Shown here in pieces: positions 17,379 through 27,466 of a stretch of DNA of 64,000 bases; position 1 is the first letter of the stretch, and every line of letters starts with the position of its first letter. Made by a program: the position numbers and the translations under genes. Location of the stretch: the NCBI RefSeq assembly GCF_003194565.2, contig NZ_QICH01000002.1, positions 62,001 through 126,000 of the forward strand, given 5' to 3'. The notes beneath the pieces are model-generated. The model was not told the origin of the DNA. It made no database searches and was given only the letters and a program-made list of their open reading frames with translations. This DNA is from Kangiella spongicola (GTDB taxonomy: Bacteria > Pseudomonadota > Gammaproteobacteria > Enterobacterales > Kangiellaceae).

Positions 17379-18191
17379 CTAGTTATTGTTATAACCAAAT
17401 TCTGTTCTGGTTATCAGGGCTCTTTTCCAAAATATTTCCCTGTCAATGATCACTTGGTCGTCTGTTCTCATTGGCCTATACTCAAGCAGTGTGAACTCAA
17501 AATTTTCTCGAGCGTAATCTAAACCAAATTGCTTGATGATCTTTCCAAAATCATCATTGCTGCCATGACCAGTCTTTATATAGCTGAACCACCTAGACCA
17601 CACGCCAGTGATGCCGTAAGCTGCACCAACATACTTTCTTCCATTCTTTAGATCGGAAATTAAATATACCCCTTTAATATGAGATAAGGCAGATTTCCAG
17701 TCTTTCTTCTGGTTACGCATTATCAGTTCTAGTTTTTTAAAACTAAGATTAAGGTTCTCGTAGCCAGGAAATAACTCACCCGTATATATTTGCGGTAAAA
17801 TTTCTGCCACATCCATTCGGTGAAGTTGATTCTCTAATAGCACGGATTTTGCTCTACCAGATCGGCTATAGTGAATTTTTAGTCGCCCAATATATTGCTT
17901 ATACCTTTCGTCTAATTCAACTTCGTACCTATCAGAATACCTCTTAATAACTTCAAACAACCCACCAAATAGCCAGCGATCTTTTTCTGGATAAAACTGA
18001 ATCAAGCTAAAAATATACTTACGATTAAAGTCATCTCTTTTACCTTTATATTCATTCCATCCTTTCCATCTAGCTTTGTCATTTACAAAAACATCCAATG
18101 GCTGATCCTTGCCATTCCAACTAGCCAAGTGTACTTTACAATCACTTGCTAACTCAGCATCTAGAAGTTCTGATAAGTTAATATTAAGCAT
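17379..18191 (-). CDS. GIY-YIG nuclease domain-containing protein
   Basis: The 270-residue protein has a C-terminal GIY-YIG domain (about residues 170-265) with GVYLISDLKNGRKYVGAA, an Arg in WSRWFSYI, and the metal-binding Glu in IDREIFWKRAL. The N-terminal 165 residues are not recognised but include an Asn/Lys/Trp-rich stretch. Stand-alone proteins of this layout are widespread with unknown targets. It starts 5 bases after dcd on the same strand and is probably co-transcribed with it. Its base composition is somewhat AT-richer than dcd, hinting at acquisition. Nuclease activity is an inference from the motifs. Confidence 0.8.
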   Translation of the reverse strand: MLNINLSELLDAELASDCKVHLASWNGKDQPLDVFVNDKARWKGWNEYKGKRDDFNRKYIFSLIQFYPEKDRWLFGGLFEVIKRYSDRYEVELDERYKQYIGRLKIHYSRSGRAKSVLLENQLHRMDVAEILPQIYTGELFPGYENLNLSFKKLELIMRNQKKDWKSALSHIKGVYLISDLKNGRKYVGAAYGITGVWSRWFSYIKTGHGSNDDFGKIIKQFGLDYARENFEFTLLEYRPMRTDDQVIIDREIFWKRALITRTEFGYNNN

Positions 18192-18196
18192 AGATT

Positions 18197-18763
18197 TTAC
18201 GTCTTAGGCAAAGTCACTCCACGTTGGCCTTGATATTTACCGCCACGATCTTTGTATGAGGTTTCGCAAACTTCGTCTGATTCGTAGAACAGCATTTGCG
18301 CCACGCCTTCGTTGGCATAGATCTTTGCTGGTAGCGGTGTTGTGTTAGAAAACTCAAGGGTGACGTGCCCTTCCCATTCAGGCTCTAGCGGCGTCACATT
18401 GACGATAATGCCACAACGTGCATAAGTCGATTTACCTAAACAAACAGTCAAAACGCTACGAGGGATTCTAAAGTATTCGACTGTACTGGCGAGTGCGAAA
18501 GAATTCGGTGGGATAATACAAACATCACTCTCAACATCGACAAAGCTTTTTTCATCAAAGTTTTTAGGGTCGACGATACTGGAGTGGACGTTTGTGAAGA
18601 TCTTAAAATGCTCCGAACAACGAACGTCATAACCATAGCTTGATGTACCGTAAGACACGATTTTTTGATCGTTGACATGACGAACCTGGCCAGGCTCAAA
18701 CGGGTCGATCATCCCCTCATTCTCCGCCATGCGACGGATCCACTTATCTGATTTTATGCTCAT
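18197..18763 (-). CDS. dcd: dCTP deaminase
   Basis: Dcd deaminates dCTP to dUTP, the main source of dUMP for thymidylate in enteric-type bacteria. The 188-residue length fits the trimeric family. [19 protein letters not shown] and [17 protein letters not shown] hold the conserved Ser/Arg and the catalytic Glu. The N-terminal [15 protein letters not shown] is typical. It lies 62 bases downstream of apbC on the same strand, an order often seen in gammaproteobacteria. Confidence 0.97.
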   Translation of the reverse strand: MSIKSDKWIRRMAENEGMIDPFEPGQVRHVNDQKIVSYGTSSYGYDVRCSEHFKIFTNVHSSIVDPKNFDEKSFVDVESDVCIIPPNSFALASTVEYFRIPRSVLTVCLGKSTYARCGIIVNVTPLEPEWEGHVTLEFSNTTPLPAKIYANEGVAQMLFYESDEVCETSYKDRGGKYQGQRGVTLPKT

Positions 18764-18825
18764 AATCTATGTTCTCTATTTCTAATATTATCTTTTTAAA
18801 CGCTTTGCAGAAAAATGCGCTTTCC

Positions 18826-19914
18826 CTATGTATTCTCAATCGAAATTGACGGAAAACTCGCCTTAAAATCTTTCGCTTCTAACGACAACTTAGCAGTCAT
18901 CCGCTGCGCTATATCCAGGTACCTCTGTGTAATCTCGGACTGAGGCTCCTTGGCTACTGTCGGCTCACCAGCATCAGTCTGCTCACGAATATTCAGCGAC
19001 AAAGGCAAGCTACCGAGTAGCTCAACTCCAATCTCTTTAGCCAGCGTATCACCGCCACCTTGACCGAAGATATGCTCTTCATGGCCACAGTTCGAACAGG
19101 TGTGCATCGCCATATTTTCCACAACGCCAAGTACCGGCACTGAAACTTTGTTAAACATGGTCACTGCCTTTCGAGCATCCGCCAGCGCAATATCTTGTGG
19201 TGTCGTCACCACAATCGCTGCGGTTACTGGAATCTTCTGTGCCATGGTCAACTGAATATCACCAGTTCCAGGTGGTAAGTCAATAATCAAGTAATCTAAA
19301 TCTTTCCACTGAGTATCGTTAATCAGTTGTTGCAACGCACCACTAGCCATTGGACCGCGCCACACCATCGCTTGCTCAGGCTTGACTAAGTAACCAATCG
19401 ACATTGATTGTAAACCATGGCTAGTAATTGGCAATATCGACTTCTTATCGATGGTTTCAGGATTCTTGCCCTGCATCCCAAGCATAATCGGCATACTAGG
19501 ACCATAAATATCCGCATCCAAAATGCCAACATTAGCGCCCAAAGCTTTTAATGCCAGCGCTAGGTTGACCGAAGTGGTCGATTTACCAACACCACCTTTG
19601 CCAGAAGCCACCGCAATAATATTCTTAACATTAGGCATGGCTTTGACTTTCGCTGGATGAACATGGGCATCAACGCGCCAGCTTATGTCGAGCTCAACAT
19701 TCAAGGCCGGAGCTTTATCATTTAGGTATTCCGTCAACTCCTTCTTCAGTTGCTCTTGGTATTGACCAAGCGGGAAACCTAGCTTCAATGAGATAGTGGC
19801 GTTATCGCCTTTTATTTCAATATTTTTCAATACCTTAGCGTCTACTAAGCCTTGTTTAAGCAAAGGATCTCGGTATTCAGAAAGGTATTCGCGAATCTGT
19901 TCTTCAGTGACCAT
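18826..19914 (-). CDS. apbC: Iron-sulfur cluster carrier protein ApbC (Mrp)
   Basis: This Mrp/NBP35-type P-loop ATPase carries and delivers Fe-S clusters in the cytoplasm. The N-terminal DUF59/MIP18-like domain covers about residues 1-85. The deviant Walker A SGKGGVGKSTTSVNLA lies at about 104-119. The cluster-binding CxxC is in HTCSNCGHEEHIFG at about residues 269-282. The 362-residue length is normal. It is divergent from metG, a common gammaproteobacterial arrangement. Confidence 0.95.
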   Translation of the reverse strand: MVTEEQIREYLSEYRDPLLKQGLVDAKVLKNIEIKGDNATISLKLGFPLGQYQEQLKKELTEYLNDKAPALNVELDISWRVDAHVHPAKVKAMPNVKNIIAVASGKGGVGKSTTSVNLALALKALGANVGILDADIYGPSMPIMLGMQGKNPETIDKKSILPITSHGLQSMSIGYLVKPEQAMVWRGPMASGALQQLINDTQWKDLDYLIIDLPPGTGDIQLTMAQKIPVTAAIVVTTPQDIALADARKAVTMFNKVSVPVLGVVENMAMHTCSNCGHEEHIFGQGGGDTLAKEIGVELLGSLPLSLNIREQTDAGEPTVAKEPQSEITQRYLDIAQRMTAKLSLEAKDFKASFPSISIENT

Positions 19915-20087
19915 ATAATATAGAAATTAGAGGTTTCTTGGGGATGCCTCAAAGTCTAAGTCTTTTAGCGCATAAAACCAAGGCCTGTTTACCTTAGACT
20001 CGACTTAAAGCTTAATTAGTTAATGAAAAATTGGGGCAAAACCAGTAAGATTCACCGCTATAAACTGTAAACCACGAAGTATTGTTC

Positions 20088-22145
20088 ATGACTGCTGAAA
20101 ATCAACCGACTCAACGTAAAATTTTAGTCACCAGCGCCCTACCCTATGCCAACGGCGATATTCATATCGGCCACTTGCTTGAGTATGTGCAAACTGATAT
20201 TTGGGTGCGTTTCCAGAAATCACGCGGCCATCAGTGTTTCTACGTCTGCGCCGACGACACTCACGGTACGCCAGTGATGCTGCGCGCAGAAAAAGAAGGC
20301 AAAACGCCTGAAGCATTTATTCAGGAAAGCCAAGCAGCCCATGAAAAAGACTTTAAAGATGCGTTGATCGGTTTTGATAACTATTACACGACGCACAGCC
20401 AAGAATCTAAAGAGCTGACCCAGAGCATATACCTTAAGCTTAAAGAAGCTGGTCATATTAGCTCAAAAAGAATTAATCAGCTTTACGATCCTGAAAAGAA
20501 CATGTTCCTGCCGGATCGCTTCGTTCAAGGTACATGCCCTAAATGTAAGTCTGAAGATCAGTATGGCGATAATTGCGATAACTGTGGCGCCACTTACACC
20601 ACGACTGAACTGATTAACCCTAAATCTGCGGTTTCGGGAGCCACACCGATCACCAAAGAATCTGAACACTTCTTCTTTGACCTTAAAGGCTTCGAAGGCT
20701 TTTTACGCGACTGGTTAAGCTCTGAAACCCTAGAAGGCACGCCACACGTTCAGCCCGAAGTTCAGAACAAAATGAACGAATGGCTGGATGATTTGCGTCA
20801 GTGGGACATTTCACGCGACGCGCCTTACTTTGGCTGGGAAATCCCTGGAGAAAAGGACAAATACTTCTACGTCTGGCTAGACGCGCCAATTGGCTATATG
20901 GCGAGCTTTAAGAACTTATGCGATAAACGTGATGATATTAACTTCGATGATTACTGGGGCAAAGATAGCGACGCTGAGGTTTATCACTTTATTGGTAAAG
21001 ACATTATTTATTTCCACACCCTATTCTGGCCATCAGTCCTTAAAGGTGCAGGCTACCGCACACCAAGCGCTGTATGGGCCCATGGTTTTGTTACCGTCAA
21101 TGGCAACAAAATGTCGAAGTCGAAAGGCACCTTCATCAAAGCTAGAACTTATTTAGAGCACTTCCGCCCTGAGTTCTTGCGCTACTACTATGCCGCGAAA
21201 CTATCGAGCCGTATCGATGACTTTGATTTGAATCTAGAAGACTTTGTACAGCGTGTAAACTCTGACTTAGTCGGTAAGTTAGTCAATATCGCCAGCCGTT
21301 GCGCGGGCTTCATCACCAAGCAGTTCGATGGCAAATTAAGCGATACGATTATCGAGCCAGAGTTAATGAGTGAGTTTACAGAAGCCTCAGAAACTCTAGC
21401 CGAACATTACGAAAACCGTGACTTTGGTCGTGCTGTAAAACACATCATGGCGCTTGCCGATAAAGCCAACGCCTACATCGCTAACGAAGAACCTTGGAAA
21501 CTGGTTAAAAACGACGAGACCAAAGAGCGCGCACATCAAGTATGTAGCCTTGGCATTAATATGTTTAAAGCTTTAACCACCTATTTAGCACCAGTGTTGC
21601 CAGAGCTTGCAGGCAAGGTTCAAGACTTTTTAAAACTCGACACCCTTAACTGGGCGAGTGCTCAAGAAGTTCTATCCGGCCACGAAATCAATAAATTCAA
21701 GCCAATGATGCAACGTATCGACATGAAACAGGTTGAAGCCATGATTGAAGACTCTAAAGAAGATTTACAAGAAGAAGCGAAGCTCGACGCACCTCAGTTG
21801 GACGATCCAATCAAAGATGAAATTGAATTCGGTGACTTCGATAAAATTGATTTGAGAATTGCTAAAATTGCTAAAGCTGAACATGTTGAAGGCGCAGATA
21901 AACTCCTTAAACTTCAGTTAGATCTTGGCCAGGGCGTGACTAAACAAGTCTTCGCCGGTATTAAATCAGCCTATAACCCAGAAGATTTAGAGGGTAAGCT
22001 AACCGTTATGGTCGCCAACCTTGCGCCGCGCAAGATGCGCTTCGGCATGTCGGAAGGCATGGTTTTAGCCGCTGGTCCAGGTGGCAAAGACTTATGGATT
22101 ATGAATCCAGACGAAGGCGCACAGCCAGGTATGCGCGTAAAATAA
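20088..22145 (+). CDS. metG: Methionine-tRNA ligase
   Basis: MetRS charges tRNA-Met for initiation and elongation. It has the class I HIGH motif in [15 protein letters not shown] near the N-terminus, four zinc-binding cysteines in [26 protein letters not shown] as the KMSKS loop, and a C-terminal EMAP-II/Trbp111-like tRNA-binding domain (about residues 580-685, [20 protein letters not shown]) that mediates dimerisation. The 685-residue length is typical of the two-domain form. A TTG two codons upstream is possible, but the ATG at 20088 is preferred. Confidence 0.97.
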   Translation: MTAENQPTQRKILVTSALPYANGDIHIGHLLEYVQTDIWVRFQKSRGHQCFYVCADDTHGTPVMLRAEKEGKTPEAFIQESQAAHEKDFKDALIGFDNYYTTHSQESKELTQSIYLKLKEAGHISSKRINQLYDPEKNMFLPDRFVQGTCPKCKSEDQYGDNCDNCGATYTTTELINPKSAVSGATPITKESEHFFFDLKGFEGFLRDWLSSETLEGTPHVQPEVQNKMNEWLDDLRQWDISRDAPYFGWEIPGEKDKYFYVWLDAPIGYMASFKNLCDKRDDINFDDYWGKDSDAEVYHFIGKDIIYFHTLFWPSVLKGAGYRTPSAVWAHGFVTVNGNKMSKSKGTFIKARTYLEHFRPEFLRYYYAAKLSSRIDDFDLNLEDFVQRVNSDLVGKLVNIASRCAGFITKQFDGKLSDTIIEPELMSEFTEASETLAEHYENRDFGRAVKHIMALADKANAYIANEEPWKLVKNDETKERAHQVCSLGINMFKALTTYLAPVLPELAGKVQDFLKLDTLNWASAQEVLSGHEINKFKPMMQRIDMKQVEAMIEDSKEDLQEEAKLDAPQLDDPIKDEIEFGDFDKIDLRIAKIAKAEHVEGADKLLKLQLDLGQGVTKQVFAGIKSAYNPEDLEGKLTVMVANLAPRKMRFGMSEGMVLAAGPGGKDLWIMNPDEGAQPGMRVK

Positions 22146-22160
22146 GCACCTGATCGCGTA

Positions 22161-22199
22161 AGCCGCTTATTCATCATTAATTGATTTAGCTAAGCGGCT
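22161..22199. repeat. Inverted repeat after metG
   Basis: AGCCGCTTA (22161-22169) and TAAGCGGCT (22191-22199) are perfect 9-base arms with a 21-base AT-rich loop, 16 bases past the metG stop. With no T-run it is a 3'-end hairpin and not a clear intrinsic terminator. Confidence 0.5.
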
Positions 22200-22249
22200 A
22201 TCGCACAATACTCAAACATATCAATAAGTTAGTTAGAAGATAAATAACC

Positions 22250-22801
22250 ATGATTACAGATTCAACCGAACCCATGCAGCTTGAAGCTGACGCCGTAATT
22301 TACACATTCGAGAACTACGGAGCAGCTTGGGGGCTTTATATTTGTCTGACACTATTGCTGGCAGGTTTGGTCTGGTTTACCTTTAGGAAGCAACACTTCC
22401 TATTAAAATGGTTATTATCATCTGTAGTGCTTGCTGGCGCCCTTTGCTTCGGACACCCAGCTGAGAATATCGATACCTACTCCCCTCTAATCCTTAACAC
22501 CATGGTCGAGTTGTTTGATGGCAATAAAGCGAAGTTTATCAGTGATATAAAATTTATTGCCCTAATCTGGGGTATTTTGTTTGTTGCTGGCGTAGCTATT
22601 TGGTTATTGATACGCTTCTTACGTAAGAATAAAGATAGCTCTAGCAAGCCACAAAAAAAATCAAACGAAGCAAGCAAGGCAAAAAAAGAGACTAATTCTA
22701 AACAAGAAAAGCCCTTGGTGACCGAAGGGAATCCCCACAAGGGGGGAGGCCCTGCCCGTGGTGCTACGCCGGTTGAGCCAACCATTGGCGATGATGTTTA
22801 G
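22250..22801 (+). CDS. Uncharacterised three-span membrane protein
   Basis: The 183-residue protein was not recognised. Three hydrophobic segments are visible at about residues 23-43, 49-65 and 96-118. The hydrophilic C-terminal third is rich in Lys, Ser and Asn (KKSNEASKAKKETNSK) and then Gly/Pro, so it should be a flexible tail. It follows metG by 104 bases and is convergent with the next gene, 10 bases away. The FGHPAENIDTYSPL segment between spans 2 and 3 has no family match that I can recall. Confidence 0.6.
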   Translation: MITDSTEPMQLEADAVIYTFENYGAAWGLYICLTLLLAGLVWFTFRKQHFLLKWLLSSVVLAGALCFGHPAENIDTYSPLILNTMVELFDGNKAKFISDIKFIALIWGILFVAGVAIWLLIRFLRKNKDSSSKPQKKSNEASKAKKETNSKQEKPLVTEGNPHKGGGPARGATPVEPTIGDDV

Positions 22802-22811
22802 TGATTACCCG

Positions 22812-23360
22812 TTAATTCTTTAACTTCCTATGCACACTTACTCCTTCACAAGTAAGCCTGTAGCTTTTAGTTAAAGAAAAGACAGCGTCAAAATCATTCC
22901 ACTCCACAATCAGCTTCATTTCTTTATCAGCAAAGTCTGCCGAAATAACCTCGCCATCGGGATAGGTCATTTCTAGTGATAATTCAATTTTACCATCAGC
23001 CTCTATATTATTTACTCCACTCAGCTTAATACAAAAATCAGCCTCCTCACTCTTAAACTTACCTCCATTTACAATTATATAAAAATGGCCTTTATCAGCA
23101 ATGATTGAGCAAATAGTTGCGTCATGCAATGAAAACGCGTCTTTAACTGGCTCTGTATAATACCAACTATCTTTTGCAAGATGTCGTGATTGCTCAAACG
23201 CCTCATCCATTGCTTCTTCCAAGCTATCACATAGATAGTCGGCTATCGAACGTTCAGACCCCAGTGGGGAAATAATTAAATAGTAGCCAACATTACTATC
23301 TTCTATAATTTTAGCTTCTAACTTTTGGTAGTGATCAATGTTTATCAATGCTAACGACAT
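22812..23360 (-). CDS. Uncharacterised protein downstream of ggt
   Basis: The 182-residue protein has no recognised domain, signal peptide or membrane segment. It is acidic and beta-rich in its second half (for example GHFYIIVNGGKFKSEEADFC, KLIVEWNDFDAVFSL). The ATG at 23360 is preferred to a TTG four codons upstream because TTGAGAA serves as its ribosome binding site. It lies 32 bases downstream of ggt on the same strand and is markedly AT-rich compared with its neighbours. These traits fit a recently acquired accessory gene. Confidence 0.6.
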   Translation of the reverse strand: MSLALINIDHYQKLEAKIIEDSNVGYYLIISPLGSERSIADYLCDSLEEAMDEAFEQSRHLAKDSWYYTEPVKDAFSLHDATICSIIADKGHFYIIVNGGKFKSEEADFCIKLSGVNNIEADGKIELSLEMTYPDGEVISADFADKEMKLIVEWNDFDAVFSLTKSYRLTCEGVSVHRKLKN

Positions 23361-23392
23361 ATAAATTCTCAATTGATATAAATTATCTACCC

Positions 23393-25117
23393 CTAATAAC
23401 CAGCCGCTTTTGCATTAGGTCTTCTTGGATCTGAACTTCCGTAAATATAGTCTTCAACCTGTATCGATTGGGTACTGCCCATGGTGCTAGACTCATAAAG
23501 TTCATAACCTCGGCTTTGTAGCAACTTTCTAGTATCTTTATTGATCGCAGGCTCGATAAATAGTCTGTCGGGTAACCACTGATGATGGAAGCGCGGAGTG
23601 TGCGTTGCTTCAGCGACGTTCATACCATGATCGACAAAATTCACGATCATTTGTAATACTGTGGTAATGATGCGACTACCGCCAGGGCTACCTGTCACTA
23701 ACTTCAAGTTATCACCCTCAAATACCATAGTCGGTGTCATTGAACTCAAGGGGCGCTTATTGGCTTCAATAGCGTTCGCTTCGCCACCAATTAAACCATA
23801 AGCATTTGGCGTACCCGGTTTTGCTGAAAAGTCGTCCATTTCGTTATTGAGCAATATACCCGTGCCTTCGGCGACAATACCAGAGCCGTAAGAGAAGTTT
23901 AGGGTGTAGGTGTTTGAAACTGCATTACCCCACTGATCAACCACTGAAAAGTGTGTTGTGTCGGGGCTTTCATATTTAGGTCTAGTTCCAGCGCTAATGT
24001 CGCTCGATGGAGTGACTTTGTTGACTGAAATCTTATCCGCGATAGTTTTAGCGTATTTTTTACTGGTTAACCACTCAACTGGCACATCGTAAAAATCCGT
24101 GTCACCAAGATGCTTACTGCGGTCGGCATAAGCGTATTTCATGCTTTCGGCCATTACCTGGATCGAGTTGGCGGTATTAACGCCATAATCCGCTATTGGG
24201 AAATGCTCCAGTATGTTCAACATTTGAATTAAGTGAATCCCACCAGAACTTGAAGGCGGCATCGTCACAACCTTGTGCCCACGGTAAGTCCCGACTAAAG
24301 GCTTACGCTCTTGAGGTTGATAACTAAACAAATCATCGGCAGTGATAATGCCACCATTTTTCTCCATATCAGCGACAATTTTCTTAGCGATTTCACCCTC
24401 ATAAAAAGCTTTAGCGCCGTGTTTCTGCAACTGCTTCAATGACCATGCCAAGTCTTTTTGCACTAGTGTTTCACCGTTTTCATAAAACTCACCGTCACCT
24501 TTATAAAACACCTTAGCTGTGGACGCGACTTTACCCATATGAGTGCTGCGACGACTCAACTGGTTGGCCAAGTCCCAGTTCACAACAAAACCTTTTTCGG
24601 CTAAATCTATCGCAGGTTGAATAACCTCTTCCCACTCCATGGTGCCGTAACGCTCTAACGCCAACTCCATTCCAGCCACTGTACCTGGAACGCCCGCCGA
24701 TAAATGACTAAACCGAGCTTTACGCTTATCCACCTGCCCCTTTTCGTCTAAAAACAAATTTCGGTGCGCTGCTTTCGGTGCAACTTCGCGGTAATCTATG
24801 GCAATCGTTTTATTGTCCTCAGCTAGATGAACCAGCATAAAACCACCACCACCGAGATTGCCCGCTCTTGGTAACACCACAGCTAAAGCCAGCCCTGTCG
24901 CCACTGCGGCATCAACCGCGTTACCACCACGCTTTAAAATCTCCAAGCCTACGTCACTGGCCAGATACTGCTGCGATACAACCATTCCATTTTTCGCCAC
25001 TACGGGGTGATGGATACTGTCATAGTCAATGATACTAGGGGGTTTAGATTCCGCACTGACTACTCCAGTGGTAAACGTCAGGGCAGCACTACAAATAATA
25101 TAGCGTAAAGTTTTCAT
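23393..25117 (-). CDS. ggt: Gamma-glutamyltransferase
   Basis: This periplasmic enzyme cleaves the gamma-glutamyl bond of glutathione and transfers it to water or amino acids. The 574-residue precursor has a signal peptide (about residues 1-22). It cleaves itself into two subunits at the catalytic Thr, here about T387 in DTTHFSVVDQWGNAVSNTYTLN. GNLGGGGFMLVHL and GGSRIITTVLQMIVN are further family signatures. Length and motifs are complete. It is divergent from the chorismate mutase-like gene. Confidence 0.96.
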   Translation of the reverse strand: MKTLRYIICSAALTFTTGVVSAESKPPSIIDYDSIHHPVVAKNGMVVSQQYLASDVGLEILKRGGNAVDAAVATGLALAVVLPRAGNLGGGGFMLVHLAEDNKTIAIDYREVAPKAAHRNLFLDEKGQVDKRKARFSHLSAGVPGTVAGMELALERYGTMEWEEVIQPAIDLAEKGFVVNWDLANQLSRRSTHMGKVASTAKVFYKGDGEFYENGETLVQKDLAWSLKQLQKHGAKAFYEGEIAKKIVADMEKNGGIITADDLFSYQPQERKPLVGTYRGHKVVTMPPSSSGGIHLIQMLNILEHFPIADYGVNTANSIQVMAESMKYAYADRSKHLGDTDFYDVPVEWLTSKKYAKTIADKISVNKVTPSSDISAGTRPKYESPDTTHFSVVDQWGNAVSNTYTLNFSYGSGIVAEGTGILLNNEMDDFSAKPGTPNAYGLIGGEANAIEANKRPLSSMTPTMVFEGDNLKLVTGSPGGSRIITTVLQMIVNFVDHGMNVAEATHTPRFHHQWLPDRLFIEPAINKDTRKLLQSRGYELYESSTMGSTQSIQVEDYIYGSSDPRRPNAKAAGY

Positions 25118-25271
25118 AAGACTTCTATTGGTTAGCTCGTAATAAACTTAGTCTACCTATGATCATTACTAAGTCCAAGCCTGGTTTTGGTAAAGACGAA
25201 TTGACCCACATCAATGGCCGAGACAAGCCAAACCGTTAGAATGCACTCATTCGAAATTAAGCTATTTAAAG

Positions 25272-25565
25272 ATGCAGTCAATCAAAAGCATACGCCGTGA
25301 AATCGATCAGATAGATTCTGAGCTTTTGGTTTTGTTAAAGAAACGTTCAGCGATCATTCAAACCTTACTCAAGGCGAAAATAGCTAGCGACCAAAAACTT
25401 TCCGATGAACAGCGCGAATCTGAAATTTTGCAAAAGATACAACACCAAAATAAGTCACTGTATAGCTCAGATGATATTAGTGAAATTTATCGCGCCATCT
25501 TTCGAGCAAGCCTAAATCTGCAAAAACAACAGCAGCACCGCCTGCAACAAAACCTTGAGGATTAA
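25272..25565 (+). CDS. AroQ-type chorismate mutase-like protein
   Basis: The 97-residue, all-helical protein matches the AroQ fold: RREIDQIDSELLVLLKKRSAII at the N-terminus carries the Arg and Lys residues that grip chorismate, and YRAIFRASLNLQ near the end fits the third helix. AroQ enzymes turn chorismate to prephenate. This one is not fused to prephenate dehydratase or dehydrogenase. It ends 1 base before ubiU, so it is likely co-translated with the ubiquinone genes. A role at the chorismate branch toward ubiquinone is an inference only; a simple mutase is equally possible. Confidence 0.7.
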   Translation: MQSIKSIRREIDQIDSELLVLLKKRSAIIQTLLKAKIASDQKLSDEQRESEILQKIQHQNKSLYSSDDISEIYRAIFRASLNLQKQQQHRLQQNLED

Positions 25566-25566
25566 T

Positions 25567-26556
25567 ATGGATCTTGTGTGCCCAGCTGGTAACTTCCAGT
25601 CGCTAAAAAAAGCTGTCGATAATGGCGCCGACGCCGTCTATATCGGCATGAAAAATGCTACCAATGCTCGACATTTTGCAGGGTTAAACTTTACACCCAA
25701 AGATATTACACGTGGCATCAATTATGCCCATAGTCATCAGTGTAAAGTTTACTGCGCCATCAACACCTTTCCACGGCAGCAGCACTGGAAAGTTTGGGCA
25801 AATGCTGTAGATCAGGCGATGGACTTAGGGATTGATAGCTTGATTGTTGCTGACTGTGGTGTAATGGACTATATACGCCATAAGTCTGATAGCTTTCCTA
25901 TCCATCTCTCCGTTCAAGCCTCGGCAACTAATATAGAAGCGTTAAATTTCTACCACCAAAATTTCGGTATTCGCCGAGCAGTTCTACCTCGTGTTTTGTC
26001 ACTAGCACAAGTGACCCACCTAGCCAAACATTCCCCTGTTGAAATCGAGGTGTTTGGTTTTGGCAGTTTATGCATTATGGCGGAAGGTCGTTGCTACCTA
26101 TCCTCTTATATAACGGGCGAATCGCCCAATACGCAGGGAGTCTGCTCGCCATCTTCACATGTTCGCTGGGAAGAAAATGATGGTGTCTTAAAGTCACGGC
26201 TGAATAATCTACTGATTGATCAGTACGAACCCCACGAAAACGCAGGTTACCCGACGTTGTGCAAAGGTCGCTTCGAGGTGGAAGGCAGTACCGAGTATGC
26301 CATGGAGGAGCCTACCAGCCTAAATACCATGGATATTATCCCTGAGCTTTTATCGGCCGGGGTTGCAGCGATAAAAATCGAAGGGCGGCAGAGAAGTCCA
26401 GCGTATGTGGCAACGGTTACTGATATCTGGCGACGTACTATCGATCACGCCAAAGGTAAGCCCACCCAGATCACCACAACAGACAAAGACAAGCTATCGA
26501 GTTTATCGGAAGGTAAGCAAACCACGATTGGCGCCTATGAAAGAAGCTGGCAATAA
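25567..26556 (+). CDS. ubiU: O2-independent ubiquinone hydroxylation protein UbiU (U32 family)
   Basis: UbiU works with UbiV as a 4Fe-4S heterodimer that hydroxylates ubiquinone precursors without oxygen. The N-terminus MDLVCPAGNFQSLKKAVDNGADAVYIG is the peptidase U32 signature as in E. coli UbiU. The four cluster cysteines fall at residues 169, 176, 193 and 232 (GSLC, GRC, GVC, TLC), as I recall them from the E. coli protein. The start at 25567 is preferred to an in-frame codon at 25555. It is followed by ubiV after 16 bases. The 329-residue length is normal. Confidence 0.95.
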   Translation: MDLVCPAGNFQSLKKAVDNGADAVYIGMKNATNARHFAGLNFTPKDITRGINYAHSHQCKVYCAINTFPRQQHWKVWANAVDQAMDLGIDSLIVADCGVMDYIRHKSDSFPIHLSVQASATNIEALNFYHQNFGIRRAVLPRVLSLAQVTHLAKHSPVEIEVFGFGSLCIMAEGRCYLSSYITGESPNTQGVCSPSSHVRWEENDGVLKSRLNNLLIDQYEPHENAGYPTLCKGRFEVEGSTEYAMEEPTSLNTMDIIPELLSAGVAAIKIEGRQRSPAYVATVTDIWRRTIDHAKGKPTQITTTDKDKLSSLSEGKQTTIGAYERSWQ

Positions 26557-26572
26557 CACTAGGAATAAGACA

Positions 26573-27460
26573 ATGAAAACATCACTGGCGGCTGTGCCTT
26601 ATTTTTGGAGCAAAGAGCAATATTCTCAATTTTATTCTGAGGTTGCGCAAACGGATATTGATAGCGTGTATTTAGGCGAAACGGTTTGCTCCAAACGACG
26701 AAGTATGAAGCTTAACGATTGGCTAGAAACCGCTGAAAAACTAGTAGATGCTGGAAAACAGGTTGTGTTTTCTAGCATGACACTGCTCGAATCAGAGTCT
26801 GAAATTAAGTATCTTAAAAGTCTTATCAGTAAAACTGACGGCCTTTTTGAAGCTAATGATATGTCATCGGTACAACTGGCGCACCAAGCGAATAGACCTT
26901 TTGCCAGCGGCAATGCCATCAATATTTACAATGAATACACCTTACAAAAACTTCATAAATTAGGCATGACTCGGTGGAACGTACCTGTAGAGTTAGGAAA
27001 AGATGATATCAGCCCTCTGATCTCGCCAGCTAAACAACTAGGAATCGAAATAGAGTACCAAGTTTTTGGCCGAATGCCATTAGCCTATTCTGCACGATGT
27101 TTCACAGCAAGACACCACAAGCTACCAAAAGATAACTGCCAGTTTAAGTGCTCCGAAGATATAGAAGGTATCTTGGTCAATACGCGTGAGGGCGACAGCT
27201 TTGCGCAGATTAACGGCATACAAACCCAATCAGCCAAGGTCAGCAACCTACTCAAGCACTGGCAAAACCTCCATCAAACAGGGGTTGATATCGCTCGAAT
27301 CGTTCCAGTCGCCCCAGACTCAACGATAGAGGTTATTAACAGCCTAACCGACGCTATCAAGCACAATCAGGCAAAACCCTCTTACGCGGATAACACCCGC
27401 GAATACTGTAACGGCTATTGGTTCCAGCTAGCAGGATTAGAGTTAATCGAAGCGAGCTAG
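26573..27460 (+). CDS. ubiV: O2-independent ubiquinone hydroxylation protein UbiV
   Basis: UbiV is the partner of UbiU in anaerobic hydroxylation of the quinone ring. The 295-residue product carries cysteines at 39 (GETVC), 176, 189 and 193 (SARC, DNC, FKC), with the spacing 13 and 4 known from the E. coli enzyme. The ATG at 26573 is the natural start. The longer frame from 26405 lies inside ubiU. It is convergent with ubiT, 6 bases away. Confidence 0.94.
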   Translation: MKTSLAAVPYFWSKEQYSQFYSEVAQTDIDSVYLGETVCSKRRSMKLNDWLETAEKLVDAGKQVVFSSMTLLESESEIKYLKSLISKTDGLFEANDMSSVQLAHQANRPFASGNAINIYNEYTLQKLHKLGMTRWNVPVELGKDDISPLISPAKQLGIEIEYQVFGRMPLAYSARCFTARHHKLPKDNCQFKCSEDIEGILVNTREGDSFAQINGIQTQSAKVSNLLKHWQNLHQTGVDIARIVPVAPDSTIEVINSLTDAIKHNQAKPSYADNTREYCNGYWFQLAGLELIEAS

Positions 27461-27466
27461 GTTCGA

